Of a stretch of 64,000 nucleotides of DNA, positions 46,894-56,995 are shown piece after piece. Below the pieces are notes generated by a model. The model did no database searches. It had not been told where the DNA came from and saw nothing but the letters and a program-made list of their open reading frames with translations. Positions within the stretch are counted from its first letter, which is position 1. Each line of letters starts with the position of its first letter. A program made the translations under genes and the position numbers. The stretch lies in assembly GCA_024742415.1 (NCBI GenBank), contig JANSYN010000006.1:62001-126000 (forward strand), read 5' to 3'. Source of the stretch: Gammaproteobacteria bacterium (GTDB lineage Bacteria > Pseudomonadota > Gammaproteobacteria > Pseudomonadales > Halieaceae).

Positions 46894-47634
46894 CTACCGT
46901 GACTTGAGGCGCCGCTTGACGTCTTTCAGATGACGCCGGCTTACCTTCGGGCACAGGTCCAGGCCCTCCAGGTGCACCGTCCAGGTGCCGTTGCCATCGC
47001 GCGATAAGTTGGCGATGTACTGCAACGCCACCAGGGCATTGCGATGCACGCGGACAAACGTGCGCTCCAGCTCTGCTTCAAGCTCCTTCAGGCTGTCTGG
47101 AATCACCAGGCTGCTATCAGCGCAGTAAGCGGTGACGTACTTGTCTTCAGCCATAAAACAGCGCACGTCAGCCAGCGCGACGGATTCCATGCCGCGATGG
47201 GACTGGCTGGTGATGTAGAGCCGCTCGGCTGCGGTGCCGCCCTCGGCCTCTTCCTTGAGTTGCGCAAGCTGGATGCGATTGACGCGTCCCGCCTTTTGCA
47301 GGGCGCGTTCGAGATCGCCCTGCCTGACCGGTTTGAGTAAGTAGGCAGCAACCTGGTGTTGCAGCGCTTCAAGGGCATGATCGTTATAGGCAGTACAAAA
47401 CACGATCGCCGGGGGGTTGTCCATCTCGCCGATGGCGCCGGCGACCTCAATGCCATCCATGCCCGGCATACGGATATCAAGCAAGAGCAGGTCGGGCGAG
47501 TCACTGGCGACCAGCGCGACTGCCTGACGGCCATCTTCTGCCATCAGGCAGTCTGCATCGGGCCGCAAACGTCGCAGCAACCTGTGCAGGCGCTCGCGGG
47601 CCAGGGGCTCATCGTCAACGATCAGCACTTTCAC
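46894..47634 (-). CDS. algR: LytTR response regulator, AlgR-like
   Basis: A 246-residue two-component regulator. It has a receiver domain with VLIVDDEPLARERL and phospho-acceptor Asp53 in LLLLDIRMPGMDG, then a LytTR DNA-binding domain (FVRVHRNALVALQYI). The start is GTG at 47634, overlapping the kinase stop (GTGA) with a GGAGG box 7 bases upstream. In Pseudomonas AlgR controls alginate and type IV pilus genes. Position next to hemC and architecture both match; target genes here are unknown. Confidence 0.92.
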   Translation of the reverse strand: MKVLIVDDEPLARERLHRLLRRLRPDADCLMAEDGRQAVALVASDSPDLLLLDIRMPGMDGIEVAGAIGEMDNPPAIVFCTAYNDHALEALQHQVAAYLLKPVRQGDLERALQKAGRVNRIQLAQLKEEAEGGTAAERLYITSQSHRGMESVALADVRCFMAEDKYVTAYCADSSLVIPDSLKELEAELERTFVRVHRNALVALQYIANLSRDGNGTWTVHLEGLDLCPKVSRRHLKDVKRRLKSR

Positions 47635-48680
47635 CGCGCAGCCTCCAGGGGATAGCTCAACATCGCGCAAAAAGAATGCTCACCCGGTGTAATTTGCAGC
47701 TCACCCTCCTCGCCGTACAGCGCGGCCATCCGCGCCTTGATGTTTGCCAGCGCTATCTGGTGCCCGGAGCTCGACGCTGCCTGCGCATGTACGGGGTTCT
47801 CCACGCGCGCGACCAGCCTGTTGCCTGTGGTAGAAATGACTAGCTGCACGGTTCCACCTTCGGGAATACGCGACACTCCGTGGTAAATGGCATTCTCCAC
47901 CAGCGGCTGCAACAGCAGACTGGGCATCGGCAGCTCACGTACCGCGTCGTCGACCTGCCAGCTGACAGTCAGGCGCTCTCCCAGGCGCAATTGCTCGATG
48001 CCCAGATAGAGCTCACACAGGCGCAGTTCATCGTCTACGGTGGTCGCTCCGCGCTCTTCCTGCAAGCTGGCACGAAACAATTCAGCAAGATCCTCGACGG
48101 CTTTCTCCGCCGCCTCCGGACGCGATTCGATCAGGCTGGCAATACTGTTGAGGGTATTGAACAGGAAGTGCGGCCGGATCCGGTCGCGCAGTGAATCCAG
48201 GCGCGACTGCAGCTCCTGCTGTTCGCGCAAGCGCAGCTGCTGTTGCAGGTAGAAGTAGCGTAATACAACGCAGGCGACCACGCAGGCCACCAGCGTATTT
48301 CGCAGCAACTGCCAACTGGAGACAGGCTCCTGGGCGGGAATCGCCATGTACTGAAAGAAAAACGTGCTGCCAATGGTAACCAGCGCAACCACCATCAGAC
48401 AGCTCAGGGTTGCCATCGGCAGGCTGAGTACGCTCAGGGGTTTACGCAACTGGCACAGTAACGCGGCACTGAGCAGAACAACAAACTGCACCGAAAACGA
48501 ACCCACCGCCAGCAACTGCCAGTTCACGGCAGGCAAACCACTGCGCAATAACACGTGCACCAGCACCAGCACTTCTGCCAGCAGGATCATCACCAGCACA
48601 GAATAGGGTGCACACAGGTCGGGGATGAAAAAGTCCCGCTGCTGTGCTTCGCGTGTGCCCTGCCCGGTTGCCGCCTTCAT
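47631..48680 (-). CDS. algZ: Sensor histidine kinase AlgZ/FimS-like (LytS family)
   Basis: A 349-residue membrane kinase with about four helices (residues 25-140). The His_kinase motif [16 protein letters not shown] (His171) and the ATPase block [15 protein letters not shown] follow. It lacks the classical H-box of EnvZ-type kinases, as LytS/AlgZ proteins do. The ATG at 48680 was preferred over one 66 bases upstream. Coupled by GTGA to algR. Divergent from argH (126-base gap). Confidence 0.92.
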   Translation of the reverse strand: MKAATGQGTREAQQRDFFIPDLCAPYSVLVMILLAEVLVLVHVLLRSGLPAVNWQLLAVGSFSVQFVVLLSAALLCQLRKPLSVLSLPMATLSCLMVVALVTIGSTFFFQYMAIPAQEPVSSWQLLRNTLVACVVACVVLRYFYLQQQLRLREQQELQSRLDSLRDRIRPHFLFNTLNSIASLIESRPEAAEKAVEDLAELFRASLQEERGATTVDDELRLCELYLGIEQLRLGERLTVSWQVDDAVRELPMPSLLLQPLVENAIYHGVSRIPEGGTVQLVISTTGNRLVARVENPVHAQAASSSGHQIALANIKARMAALYGEEGELQITPGEHSFCAMLSYPLEAAR

Positions 48681-48806
48681 CACTGCGCCCCTGCGGTGGT
48701 TGCTGATATACTTGCACCCTTGGCAGGCATCGACAAGGCCAAACAATCACAGTTAGCGCATCAGCAAACACCACCTTGGGCACCTACTTCCGGGAACACA
48801 GCGGCC

Positions 48807-50207
48807 ATGAGTAAACAGCAGGACACCAGCACCTTATGGGGCGGACGATTCACCGAGGCAACCGACGCATTCGTACAGCGTTTCACAGCATCAGTGGATT
48901 TCGACCAGCGCATGGCAGGGGAAGACATCGCCGGTTCCCTGGCACACGCGCGCATGCTGTTAAGTATTGGCGTTCTGAACAGTGATGAACTGGACGCCAT
49001 CGAGCAGGGCCTGAAGCAAGTGCTCGCTGAAATAGAAGCAGGGGAATTTGCCTGGTCTATCGAGCGCGAAGACGTGCATATGAACATCGAAGCGCGCCTC
49101 ACGGAAATTATCGGCAGCACCGGCAAGAAGCTGCACACCGGCCGCTCGCGAAACGACCAGGTCGCCACCGATATTCGCCTGCACCTGCGCGCGGCAATCG
49201 ACGTGATCGCGGGCGAACTGACACGCCTGCAGCAGGGCCTGATCGCACTGGCAGCAGAACACACCGATACCATCATGCCAGGCTTCACGCATTTGCAGAC
49301 GGCGCAGCCCGTGGTCTTCGGCCACCATTTGCTGGCCTGGAATGAAATGCTCGAACGCGACCACGGCAGGCTGATGGATTGCCGCGCCCGGCTGAACCAT
49401 TCACCGCTGGGCGCTGCGGCACTGGCCGGCACCACCTACCCCATCGATCGCCACCTGACGGCGCAGGCGCTGGGCTTTGACGCGCCCACGGTAAACTCAC
49501 TTGATTCGGTGTCGGATCGCGACTTTGCCATTGAGTTCTGCGCGTTTGCAGCGCTGCTGATGACCCACCTGTCGCGCATGTCGGAAGAGCTGGTGCTGTG
49601 GACTTCCGCACAGTTTGATTTTGTCACGCTGCCAGATCGATTCTGCACGGGCTCCTCCATCATGCCGCAAAAGAAAAACCCGGACGTGCCGGAACTGGTC
49701 CGCGGCAAGGTTGGCCGGGTGAACGGCCATCTCGTTGCGCTGTTGACGCTCATGAAAAGCCAGCCGCTGGCCTACAACAAAGACAACCAGGAAGACAAGG
49801 AGCCCTTGTTTGATACCATCGACACCGTGCTGGATTCCCTGCGCGCTTTTGCCGACATGATCCCCGCGGTGCAGCCGAACAAGGCACAAATGCGCGAGGC
49901 AGCGCGACGCGGTTTTTCTACCGCCACCGACCTCGCAGATTACCTGGTTGGACGCGGGCTGCCGTTTCGCGATGCGCATGAGGTCGTGGGCAAAGCCGTG
50001 GGCCACGGCGTTGAACACAACATCGATCTTGCGGATATGGATCTTGCCACCTTGCAGGGCTTTTGCCAGGACATCGGCGAAGATGTTTACAACGTGCTGA
50101 CGCTGGAAGGGTCGGTTGCTGCCCGCGACCACCTCGGGGGCACGGCGCCGCGCCAGGTAGCGCAGGCCGCCAGGACAGCGGCGCTGCTACTGGAAAAGCG
50201 CCGCTAG
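48807..50207 (+). CDS. argH: Argininosuccinate lyase
   Basis: Splits argininosuccinate to arginine and fumarate, last step of arginine synthesis. The 466-residue protein begins [24 protein letters not shown]. It has [13 protein letters not shown] and the fumarase-superfamily signature [12 protein letters not shown]. The ATG at 48807 starts the conserved sequence; an in-frame start 252 bases upstream is inside the algZ region and was rejected. Divergent argH/algZ is a Pseudomonas-type neighbourhood. Confidence 0.97.
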   Translation: MSKQQDTSTLWGGRFTEATDAFVQRFTASVDFDQRMAGEDIAGSLAHARMLLSIGVLNSDELDAIEQGLKQVLAEIEAGEFAWSIEREDVHMNIEARLTEIIGSTGKKLHTGRSRNDQVATDIRLHLRAAIDVIAGELTRLQQGLIALAAEHTDTIMPGFTHLQTAQPVVFGHHLLAWNEMLERDHGRLMDCRARLNHSPLGAAALAGTTYPIDRHLTAQALGFDAPTVNSLDSVSDRDFAIEFCAFAALLMTHLSRMSEELVLWTSAQFDFVTLPDRFCTGSSIMPQKKNPDVPELVRGKVGRVNGHLVALLTLMKSQPLAYNKDNQEDKEPLFDTIDTVLDSLRAFADMIPAVQPNKAQMREAARRGFSTATDLADYLVGRGLPFRDAHEVVGKAVGHGVEHNIDLADMDLATLQGFCQDIGEDVYNVLTLEGSVAARDHLGGTAPRQVAQAARTAALLLEKRR

Positions 50208-50256
50208 GCAGACGCGCATCACTGCATACAAGCGCGACTCGCGTGCCGCGCAGGTG

Positions 50257-51300
50257 CTACCCATCCTTGCCCGGCACAAACCTGACGCTGGCCTGGAACG
50301 TTACATCAGGCGCGGTTTCCACCTGTATATCCTCAACAATACTAACATCTACCTGCCACCGCGGTGACACATACCAGCGACCACCAAAGCTCAGCAGAAA
50401 GGCGTCATCTCCCGTGGCCGTCAGGCTGCTGTCGAGGGGCGCGGCATGCGCATCGACCTGTGCCAGCAAAGACCATTGCTGCGCCACACGCCAGTCAACG
50501 GAGAGCCCGGCAAACCACAGCTCGGTTTCCTGGGTGTCGCCCAGCAGGTCGCTGTCGCCAGCATGCAGGTAGCCCACCTGCCCGTGCCAGGACAGCGGCA
50601 GATCACTGAGATGATCACCAGACATACGCAGTGCAAGAAAAACATCATCAGCACCACTGCCGGTAAACTCCTCCTCGTCGCCACTGCCAAACTTGTAGCC
50701 AACGACAACTGTGGCCGCCGCGTCCTCATCGCGATAGAACGCATGACTGACAGAGAGCGACACATCACCCACACCGGAGCTGCTTTCCAACAGGCCATAA
50801 CTGCCGTCGGCAGACGCGTAGCGGTAGTCCAGCAGATCTCGCGGTACAGCTTCACGGCCACCATCGGCCATGCCCCAGAAGTCATGCCAGTTATCAATGG
50901 GCTTATCCAGGTGGCCACCAGAGTGGTCTATCCAGGGCACTTCAACGTGCATATCCCAGTTTTCGGCGAGGCCAACGCGCAGATCCAGAGCCATCCGCAG
51001 GGTTTCGCCATCGAGATTGACGAACTCGCGTGCACTGGCGTCATTCACAAAATGACTGGCAATGCTGCTGTGTACCGCCAGCTCAAGAGCGCCGGCTGGC
51101 ACCGTGATGGCATTGCGCTGCGACGGCAAACCGATAAGCCCGGTTATCGGGCTGAGGTTTTTCACATACAGTGGCTCACTGGCAAGCGTCGGCACTGCGC
51201 CCGCGATCAAGGGGCCGACGAGCGCCAGCATTAACGCAGCCGGGGCGGTCTTGCCATACCCGCGCTGCCGGAGCGGCCTATACCCAGTCAAAATCGACAC
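50257..51300 (-). CDS. DUF3187 family outer-membrane-type protein
   Basis: A 347-residue exported protein with a signal peptide ending near LASEP (about residue 41), then predicted beta strands with alternating aromatic residues. It ends VTFQASVRFVPGKDG, which looks like a membrane-barrel end. The motif PLYVKNLSPITGLIGLPSQRNA marks DUF3187. Function unknown. The start at 51300 overlaps cyaY by 23 bases; a start at Met24 (51231) also leaves a signal peptide. Convergent with argH. Confidence 0.82.
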   Translation of the reverse strand: MSILTGYRPLRQRGYGKTAPAALMLALVGPLIAGAVPTLASEPLYVKNLSPITGLIGLPSQRNAITVPAGALELAVHSSIASHFVNDASAREFVNLDGETLRMALDLRVGLAENWDMHVEVPWIDHSGGHLDKPIDNWHDFWGMADGGREAVPRDLLDYRYASADGSYGLLESSSGVGDVSLSVSHAFYRDEDAAATVVVGYKFGSGDEEEFTGSGADDVFLALRMSGDHLSDLPLSWHGQVGYLHAGDSDLLGDTQETELWFAGLSVDWRVAQQWSLLAQVDAHAAPLDSSLTATGDDAFLLSFGGRWYVSPRWQVDVSIVEDIQVETAPDVTFQASVRFVPGKDG

Positions 51301-51598
51301 CTCCCTGCTCGCGAATCTGGTCAGTCACGAACGGGCGAAACAACTGGCCGTCCCGGGTGCCACACCAATCGGACTGCGCCGGGTCATATTCAAAGTGAAA
51401 CCCCCCGCTGCGGGCGGCCAGCCAGAGCTGTCGCGTTGGCGGCTGGCGTGAAAACACCATAGTGGTGCCATTTTCGAATTCTACGGTGAGCACGCCGCCG
51501 GATGTTTCGTAGTCGATGTCACCGTCTACTTCATCCAGTGCCATCTCCAGGTCCTGGAATGTCTGGTCAACCAGGGTGTTAAAGTCAGCTTCATTCAT
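51278..51598 (-). CDS. cyaY: Frataxin-like iron-sulfur assembly protein CyaY
   Basis: A 106-residue CyaY that modulates iron-sulfur cluster assembly with IscS. It has the acidic helix MNEADFNTLVDQTFQDLEMALDEVDGDIDYE and the conserved strand LWLAARSGGFHFEYD. Length is normal for CyaY. Divergent from lptM with a 99-base gap, the usual arrangement next to lysA-dapF in gammaproteobacteria. Confidence 0.94.
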   Translation of the reverse strand: MNEADFNTLVDQTFQDLEMALDEVDGDIDYETSGGVLTVEFENGTTMVFSRQPPTRQLWLAARSGGFHFEYDPAQSDWCGTRDGQLFRPFVTDQIREQGGVDFDWV

Positions 51599-51640
51599 TT
51601 GAGTGCTTCTTTATATGTGCATAATTCAATAATAAGGTCT

Positions 51641-51671
51641 GTTCGCACCGCTTACTAGCGAACGGTATAAT
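51641..51671 (+). promoter_or_regulatory. lptM-lysA promoter with an inverted repeat inside it
   Basis: TTCGCA (-35-like, 51642-51647), 18-base spacer, TATAAT (51666-51671), 27 bases before the lptM start. GTTCGC (51641-51646) and GCGAAC (51658-51663) form a perfect inverted repeat with an 11-base spacer. It overlaps the -35 and lies between the boxes, so a bound dimer would block polymerase. Confidence 0.55.
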
Positions 51672-51697
51672 TCGCCACTGTTTCCGCAGGTGTCCCG

Positions 51698-51895
51698 ATG
51701 TCCAATAACCCTACATTTTTTCTGTTACTGCTGTGCGTCCTGACTTTTTCAGGTTGCGGACAGATGGGCCCGCTGTATTTGCCCAGCGAAACGCCTGTCA
51801 CCCCTGCGTCGGCGCCAGCACAGGAGACACCGCGCGAGGCTGCGCCGGACGAACCCGCAGAGCAACCTGATCCACGCCATCGACCGGATACCTGA
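51698..51895 (+). CDS. lptM: LptM-like lipoprotein (LPS translocon maturation chaperone)
   Basis: A 65-residue lipoprotein. The signal ends in the lipobox FSGC (Cys20), followed by GQMGPLYLP, the conserved LptM/YifL motif that docks on LptD. The rest is Pro/Ala/Glu-rich. LptM promotes oxidative maturation of LptD. Sits immediately before lysA (14-base gap), as in E. coli. Confidence 0.92.
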   Translation: MSNNPTFFLLLLCVLTFSGCGQMGPLYLPSETPVTPASAPAQETPREAAPDEPAEQPDPRHRPDT

Positions 51896-51909
51896 GGCCG
51901 CTGCTACCC

Positions 51910-53187
51910 ATGAACTTTTTCAGTTTTCGCAATGGCAGCCTGTATGCAGAGGATGTTGCCGTTGCCACCATCGGGCAAACCTACGGCACACCGTGTTATG
52001 TCTACTCGCGTGCGGCCCTGGAATCGGCCTACCTGGAATATGTCACCGCCCTCGAGGGTTGTGACCACCTGGTTTGTTACGCGGTCAAAGCCAACTCCAA
52101 CCTCGCGGTGCTCGATACCCTGGCACGACTGGGCGCAGGCTTTGACATCGTTTCTGTTGGCGAACTGGAGCGCGTGCTTGCCGCAGGTGGTGATCCGGCC
52201 AGGACTGTGTTCTCAGGCGTCAGCAAGACACCGGCAGAGATGGCGCGCGCGCTCGAAATCGGCATAGCATGCTTCAACGTCGAATCCGCCGCCGAACTGG
52301 AAGTGCTCAACACGGTGGCTAGCGCCGCCAACCGCAGGGCGCCGGTATCGGTACGCGTCAATCCGGATGTCGACGCCGGCACGCATCCCTATATTTCCAC
52401 CGGCCTGAAGGAAAACAAATTCGGCGTTGATGTCGATGAGGCACTCGCCGTGTACCAGCGCGCAGCGCAGCTATCGCACATTGATATTGTTGGGCTGGAT
52501 TGCCATATCGGCTCCCAGCTCACTGACATCAGCCCCTACATGGACACCTTGCAGCGCCTGCTCGCACTCATCGACACATTGTCCAGCGCTGGTATTAACA
52601 TCCAGCACCTGGACCTCGGCGGCGGCCTGGGCGTGCGCTACCGCGAGGAAGAACCGCCTGCCATCGCGGAGTTTATCGCCGCTGTGCGAGCGCAGTTGGG
52701 TGATCGTGCATTGAAACTCATGTTCGAGCCCGGTCGCTCCATTGCCGCAAACGCCGGCATACTGGTCACGCAGGTTGAATACCTCAAACCCACCGCCGAA
52801 CGCAATTTCGCCCTGGTAGATGCAGGCATGAACGACATGATCCGCCCGGCGCTGTACCAGGCCTGGATGGACATACAAGCCGTTACGCCTTCCGAAACAG
52901 GCAGGCGCGCGCGCTGGGATATCGTCGGGCCGGTTTGCGAGACAGGTGATTTCCTGGGCAAGGACCGTGAACTGTGCCTTGCCCCCGGCGACCTGTTAGC
53001 CGTATTTGGCAGTGGCGCCTACGGCTTTGTCATGAGTTCCAACTACAACACGCGCGGCCGCGCCGCAGAGGTCATGGTGGACGGCGAGCAGATGTACCTG
53101 GTGCGGGAACGCGAGAGCTTTGCCGATATGGTCCGCGGTGAATCGCGCCTGCCAGACACGCCTGCAGCAACACGGCAAACAGGCTAG
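51910..53187 (+). CDS. lysA: Diaminopimelate decarboxylase
   Basis: PLP enzyme converting meso-diaminopimelate to lysine. The 425-residue protein has PLP-lysine Lys60 in YAVKANSN, the glycine-rich phosphate site [20 protein letters not shown], and the C-terminal catalytic [11 protein letters not shown]. Standard length. Followed two bases later by dapF, so lysine and cell-wall precursor synthesis are linked in one transcript. Confidence 0.97.
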   Translation: MNFFSFRNGSLYAEDVAVATIGQTYGTPCYVYSRAALESAYLEYVTALEGCDHLVCYAVKANSNLAVLDTLARLGAGFDIVSVGELERVLAAGGDPARTVFSGVSKTPAEMARALEIGIACFNVESAAELEVLNTVASAANRRAPVSVRVNPDVDAGTHPYISTGLKENKFGVDVDEALAVYQRAAQLSHIDIVGLDCHIGSQLTDISPYMDTLQRLLALIDTLSSAGINIQHLDLGGGLGVRYREEEPPAIAEFIAAVRAQLGDRALKLMFEPGRSIAANAGILVTQVEYLKPTAERNFALVDAGMNDMIRPALYQAWMDIQAVTPSETGRRARWDIVGPVCETGDFLGKDRELCLAPGDLLAVFGSGAYGFVMSSNYNTRGRAAEVMVDGEQMYLVRERESFADMVRGESRLPDTPAATRQTG

Positions 53188-53189
53188 TC

Positions 53190-54020
53190 ATGCTGCTTAA
53201 CTTCACCAAAATGCACGGTGCCGGCAACGACTTTGTGGTACTTGACCTGATCAGCCAACACTACCGGCTACGCGAGCGCGATGTACGCAAGATTGCAGAC
53301 CGGCATTTCGGTATTGGCTGTGACCAGCTGCTGGTGGTTGAGGCGCCGCGTAATCCGGAAGTGGATTTTCGCTATCGCATTTTTAACGCCGACGGTGCTG
53401 AAGTCGAGCAGTGTGGCAATGGCGCACGTTGCTTTGCGCGCTTCGTACGCGACAAGAAACTCACCAACAAGCGCAATATCAAGGTCGAAACCATGGGCGG
53501 GGTGCTGGACTTGCGCGTGCGCAATCGCAGCGACGTGCAAGTCAATATGGGCGTACCCCGCCTGCAGCCGGACGAAATCCCGTTCATTGCAGAGCAGCAA
53601 GCCGACCACTACACGCTCACCGCAGAGGGCCAGCAGTACAGTATCGGCGCCGTCTCCATGGGCAACCCGCATTGCGTACTGCGCGTGAAGGATGTCGACA
53701 CAGCGCCAGTGGAAACACTGGGGCCACTGCTTGAAGCACACGAGGCATTTCCCAGGCGCAGTAATGCAGGGTTCATGCAGGTGGTTTCTGATAAACACAT
53801 CAAGCTGCGCGTGTTCGAGCGCGGCGTGGGCGAAACGCTGGCCTGTGGCTCCGGCGCCTGTGCAGCCGTTGTTTATGGCAACCTGCGTGGCTGGCTGCGA
53901 GAAACCGTGACAGTTGAGCTGCCCGGCGGTAAGCTATCCATCAATTGGGCAGGTACCGGAAAGCCAGTGCTGATGACAGGGCCCACCGCAGTGGTGTTCG
54001 AAGGTACGATAAAAATTTAA
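53190..54020 (+). CDS. dapF: Diaminopimelate epimerase
   Basis: Interconverts LL- and meso-diaminopimelate. The 276-residue protein has both catalytic cysteines: Cys75 in [13 protein letters not shown] and Cys219 in [14 protein letters not shown] terminus [18 protein letters not shown] is typical. Two bases after lysA; 121 bases before the DUF484 gene. Confidence 0.97.
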   Translation: MLLNFTKMHGAGNDFVVLDLISQHYRLRERDVRKIADRHFGIGCDQLLVVEAPRNPEVDFRYRIFNADGAEVEQCGNGARCFARFVRDKKLTNKRNIKVETMGGVLDLRVRNRSDVQVNMGVPRLQPDEIPFIAEQQADHYTLTAEGQQYSIGAVSMGNPHCVLRVKDVDTAPVETLGPLLEAHEAFPRRSNAGFMQVVSDKHIKLRVFERGVGETLACGSGACAAVVYGNLRGWLRETVTVELPGGKLSINWAGTGKPVLMTGPTAVVFEGTIKI

Positions 54021-54141
54021 AACAATAACGACAGTAGCAAGACCGGAAAACATCAGTCGCTGCGCAGTATCACGCCGTCGCAATACTGCGCAGCACTGGG
54101 GCTCGCCAAAGAGCAACACTACAACAGGGGAGGTAGTGGGT

Positions 54142-54846
54142 ATGTCAGCCAGCAACAAACAGGCCAGTGCAGTACAAGTCGCAACCGGTGAACTGGGCGA
54201 TGAGCAGGTGCGCGAGTTTCTCAAAGCCAACCAGGATTTCCTGCAGCGCCATCCCGATATGCTCGACTACCTGCATATTTCGCACGCTTCAGGCAGCGCT
54301 ATCTCGTTGGTTGAAAAACAGGTCAGCGTGTTGCGTGAACGCAACATCGATATGCGGCACCGCCTCAGCACTCTGACAGGGAATGCCCGCGACAATGACA
54401 AACTGTACGAACGGACACGCTCGCTGGTACTGAAGCTGATCGAGTCCGAGTCTGCTGAGGCACTTTGCAGCGTGTTCCTGTCTGGCATGAAAAACGACTT
54501 CGGCGTCGATCACGCCTGTATGATTTTGTATGCACAGGACAACACGGACGCCACTTACCGCTGCACCAGCCTGGAACACGCGCAGGCAGAAATCGGCGCA
54601 CTCATCAAGGGCAAGAAAGCCGTTTGCGGCACCCTGCGTGCCGAGGAGCTCAAGTTCCTCTTTCCCGAGGGTGGTGAAGTCGGCTCTGCAGCACTGATGC
54701 CACTGGACAACGGCGAACCGCTTGGCCTTATCGCGGTGGGCAGTTCCGACGCACACCGCTACAGCAGTAACGTCGGCACCGTGTTCCTGTCGCACATTGC
54801 TGATGTGATTGTTCGACTGCTTCCACGGATGACCGCCACAGGATAA
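54142..54846 (+). CDS. DUF484 family protein
   Basis: A 234-residue cytosolic protein of unknown function with a GAF-like domain. The N-terminal helix VREFLKANQDFLQRHPDMLDYLHI and VSLVEKQ-like SLVEKQVSVLRERNIDMRHRL define DUF484. The ATG at 54142 has a GGGGAGG box; a GTG six bases earlier is less likely. It always tends to lie between dapF and xerC in gammaproteobacteria, as here (xerC starts six bases later). Confidence 0.93.
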   Translation: MSASNKQASAVQVATGELGDEQVREFLKANQDFLQRHPDMLDYLHISHASGSAISLVEKQVSVLRERNIDMRHRLSTLTGNARDNDKLYERTRSLVLKLIESESAEALCSVFLSGMKNDFGVDHACMILYAQDNTDATYRCTSLEHAQAEIGALIKGKKAVCGTLRAEELKFLFPEGGEVGSAALMPLDNGEPLGLIAVGSSDAHRYSSNVGTVFLSHIADVIVRLLPRMTATG

Positions 54847-54852
54847 CCGCGC

Positions 54853-55797
54853 ATGGCCGCCACCCCGTTGCACCAGTCGGCCGATGACTTTATCGATTAC
54901 CTGCGCGATGTGCGCAGGCTCTCACCACACACGCTGAGCAACTACCGGCGCGACCTGTGCAGTCTGCAAGGCTTCCTGGCTGACCGCGACATTGACGACG
55001 CAGAGTCTGTAAACGAAGCGGATATTCGCGGCTGGGTCAGCCAGTTACATCGCCAGGGGCTTGCTGGCAGCAGCATACAGCGCAGCCTCTCGGCGGCACG
55101 CTCCTTCTTCAATCACCTGGGCCGCCGCGGTGGCGCACCACGCAACCCTGCGGCCAGTGTGCAGGCGCCGCGCCGGCCACGCCAGCTGCCCAAAACACTC
55201 GATGCCGACCAGGTCGACAAGTACCTGAAGTTTGACAGCCAATCCGCCGTTGCGCTGCGTGACAAGGCCATGGCGGAGCTGTTTTATTCCTCAGGTCTGC
55301 GCCTGGCCGAGCTGGCTGCGGTGAACATAGAGGACATCGACACTCACTCGCAACTGCTGAGGGTTACCGGCAAGGGCAATAAGACCCGCACCGTGCCCGT
55401 TGGCAAAGTTGCGCTGCAGGCGATTGCACAATGGCTGGCAGCGCGCAAAACAGCGCTGGGTGATAACGCCATCATCGACGATATCAAGAACAGCAGCAAC
55501 AACGCGCTGTTTACCAGCGCACAGGGCAAGCGCATCAGCGCGCGCAGCATCCAGGCGCGACTGAAGCTGCAGGGGCGCAAATCCGGTATGCACCAGGACA
55601 TACACCCGCATATGCTGCGCCACTCCTTTGCCAGCCACATGCTGGAATCCTCCGGTGACTTGCGCGCGGTACAGGAGATGCTCGGGCACGCCAATATATC
55701 GACCACACAGATCTACACGCACCTGGATTTTCAGCACCTGGCCAAGGTTTATGACGCCGCACATCCGCGCGCCAAGCGACGCAAGGGCGACAGCTAA
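54853..55797 (+). CDS. xerC: Tyrosine recombinase XerC
   Basis: Resolves chromosome dimers at dif with XerD. The 314-residue protein has the N-terminal SAM-like core-binding domain and the full catalytic set: Arg150 (YSSGLRLAEL), Lys174, His253-x-x-Arg256 (HPHMLRHSFA), His279 (LGHA) and Tyr288 (QIYTHLDF). Placement after DUF484 supports XerC rather than XerD or a phage integrase. Confidence 0.96.
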   Translation: MAATPLHQSADDFIDYLRDVRRLSPHTLSNYRRDLCSLQGFLADRDIDDAESVNEADIRGWVSQLHRQGLAGSSIQRSLSAARSFFNHLGRRGGAPRNPAASVQAPRRPRQLPKTLDADQVDKYLKFDSQSAVALRDKAMAELFYSSGLRLAELAAVNIEDIDTHSQLLRVTGKGNKTRTVPVGKVALQAIAQWLAARKTALGDNAIIDDIKNSSNNALFTSAQGKRISARSIQARLKLQGRKSGMHQDIHPHMLRHSFASHMLESSGDLRAVQEMLGHANISTTQIYTHLDFQHLAKVYDAAHPRAKRRKGDS

Positions 55798-55801
55798 AGC
55801 A

Positions 55802-56506
55802 ATGGTCCGCGTCATTACGTTTGATCTGGACAACACGCTGTGGGACGTGGAACCGGCGCTGTTGCGTGCCGAAGAAGCACAGGCCCAGTGGCTGCGTGAG
55901 CACCGGCCGCGGGCAATGGCGTTGCTTGACGACGCCGCCCTTCTGGCGTTCAAGAAAGACGTCTGGCAGCGCCACCCCGAACTTGCCCACAACATGACGC
56001 AGATGCGCAAGCAAACCCTGTTCGAGTTACAGACTGCCGCCGGCTATTCGGAGTTGGATGCGCGCAACGGCGCAGAGCAGGCCTTCGCGGTTTTTTTGCA
56101 GCAACGCCACCAGGTAGAACTGTATGCCGAGGCACTGGACATTGTCGCCGAGCTGGCGCAGGACTATACGCTGGGCGCACTTACCAACGGCAATGCAGAC
56201 ATTTACAAGACCGCAGCCGGGCCTTACTTCGAGTTTGCCTACCTGGCCGAAGAAGTCGGTGCCAGCAAACCGCACCCGGCGCTGTTTGAGGCGGCACTAC
56301 AGGCTACCGGAGCCGATCCGCATCGCATCGTGCATGTGGGTGATGACCCCCACCACGATATCGGCGGCGCGAAAGCGATGGGGCTGAAGACGGTCTGGAT
56401 GAACGGACGCAATAAACCTTGGCCGGGTGGCGCACGGGCCGATTATGAAGTCACCAACCTGCGCGACTTGCCCGCAGCGATACGGGCACTGGCCAGGGAC
56501 ACGTGA
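55802..56506 (+). CDS. HAD-IA family hydrolase (YigB-like)
   Basis: A 234-residue haloacid-dehalogenase phosphatase. The nucleophile motif DLDNTLWDVEP opens the protein. GALTNGN is motif II and HVGDDPHHDIGGAKAMG is motif IV. YigB-type enzymes dephosphorylate FMN intermediates and sugar phosphates. Starts four bases after the xerC stop, completing the lptM-to-HAD operon. Confidence 0.92.
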   Translation: MVRVITFDLDNTLWDVEPALLRAEEAQAQWLREHRPRAMALLDDAALLAFKKDVWQRHPELAHNMTQMRKQTLFELQTAAGYSELDARNGAEQAFAVFLQQRHQVELYAEALDIVAELAQDYTLGALTNGNADIYKTAAGPYFEFAYLAEEVGASKPHPALFEAALQATGADPHRIVHVGDDPHHDIGGAKAMGLKTVWMNGRNKPWPGGARADYEVTNLRDLPAAIRALARDT

Positions 56507-56629
56507 CCCTATTGCCGTTAAAAAACGCAGCTCGTTCTGGCCCCAATCAACATGAGGTAAGCGCTGCGCCAGCATCGCAGTTGTGCCTGCTGGCATAAGC
56601 CCGGGGCTACCCGGGTTACGCTCCGGGTT

Positions 56630-56833
56630 CTAGTGTTTGAGGATTTCTTTCTTGGCTTTGTTGTACTCTTTTTCGTTGATGACGCCTTTGTCATAGGCCT
56701 CTTTGAGATCGATTAACTGCTGACCCTGGGTCTCAGTGGTCTCTATGGTGGTCTTGGTGCTGCTGCCACCACACGCGGTCAGGCTCAGGGCCATTGTCAC
56801 TACCGCTGCTGCTGCAAGTGTCTGTTTCATCAT
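56630..56833 (-). CDS. Small SHOCT-domain lipoprotein
   Basis: A 67-residue lipoprotein. The signal ends in LSLTAC (Cys21). After a Thr/Ser linker comes a SHOCT domain (LIDLKEAYDKGVINEKEYNKAKKEILKH), a short helical pair found at the ends of many bacterial proteins. Function unknown. Convergent with the HAD gene, on the same strand as the amtB operon but upstream signals are its own. Confidence 0.85.
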   Translation of the reverse strand: MMKQTLAAAAVVTMALSLTACGGSSTKTTIETTETQGQQLIDLKEAYDKGVINEKEYNKAKKEILKH

Positions 56834-56931
56834 TGTCTTTGAATCTCCGTGTCATCCCGGTGCGGGATAGCGATTGGGTAAGCGTTGCATGTGGACCCAG
56901 GGCCTTTGCATCCACCGCTTTATTATGGGCG

Positions 56932-56962
56932 AAAAAAAAGGGGGCCGAAAGGCCCCCAAAAA
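56932..56962 (-). terminator. Terminator of the porin-glnK-amtB operon
   Basis: Perfect stem GGGGGCC (56940-56946) / GGCCCCC (56951-56957), GAAA loop. A-runs on both sides give a T tract in either direction; on the minus strand eight T residues follow. Lies 33 bases after the amtB stop. Confidence 0.92.
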
Positions 56963-56995
56963 CGCATCGCAAAATGCGCCCGCAAGTTACATTAC

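Noticed and set aside
54853-55797. Phage or integron integrase
   Set aside because: The conserved dapF-DUF484-xerC-HAD order and full-length XerC motifs point to the housekeeping recombinase; no att sites or cassette genes are seen.
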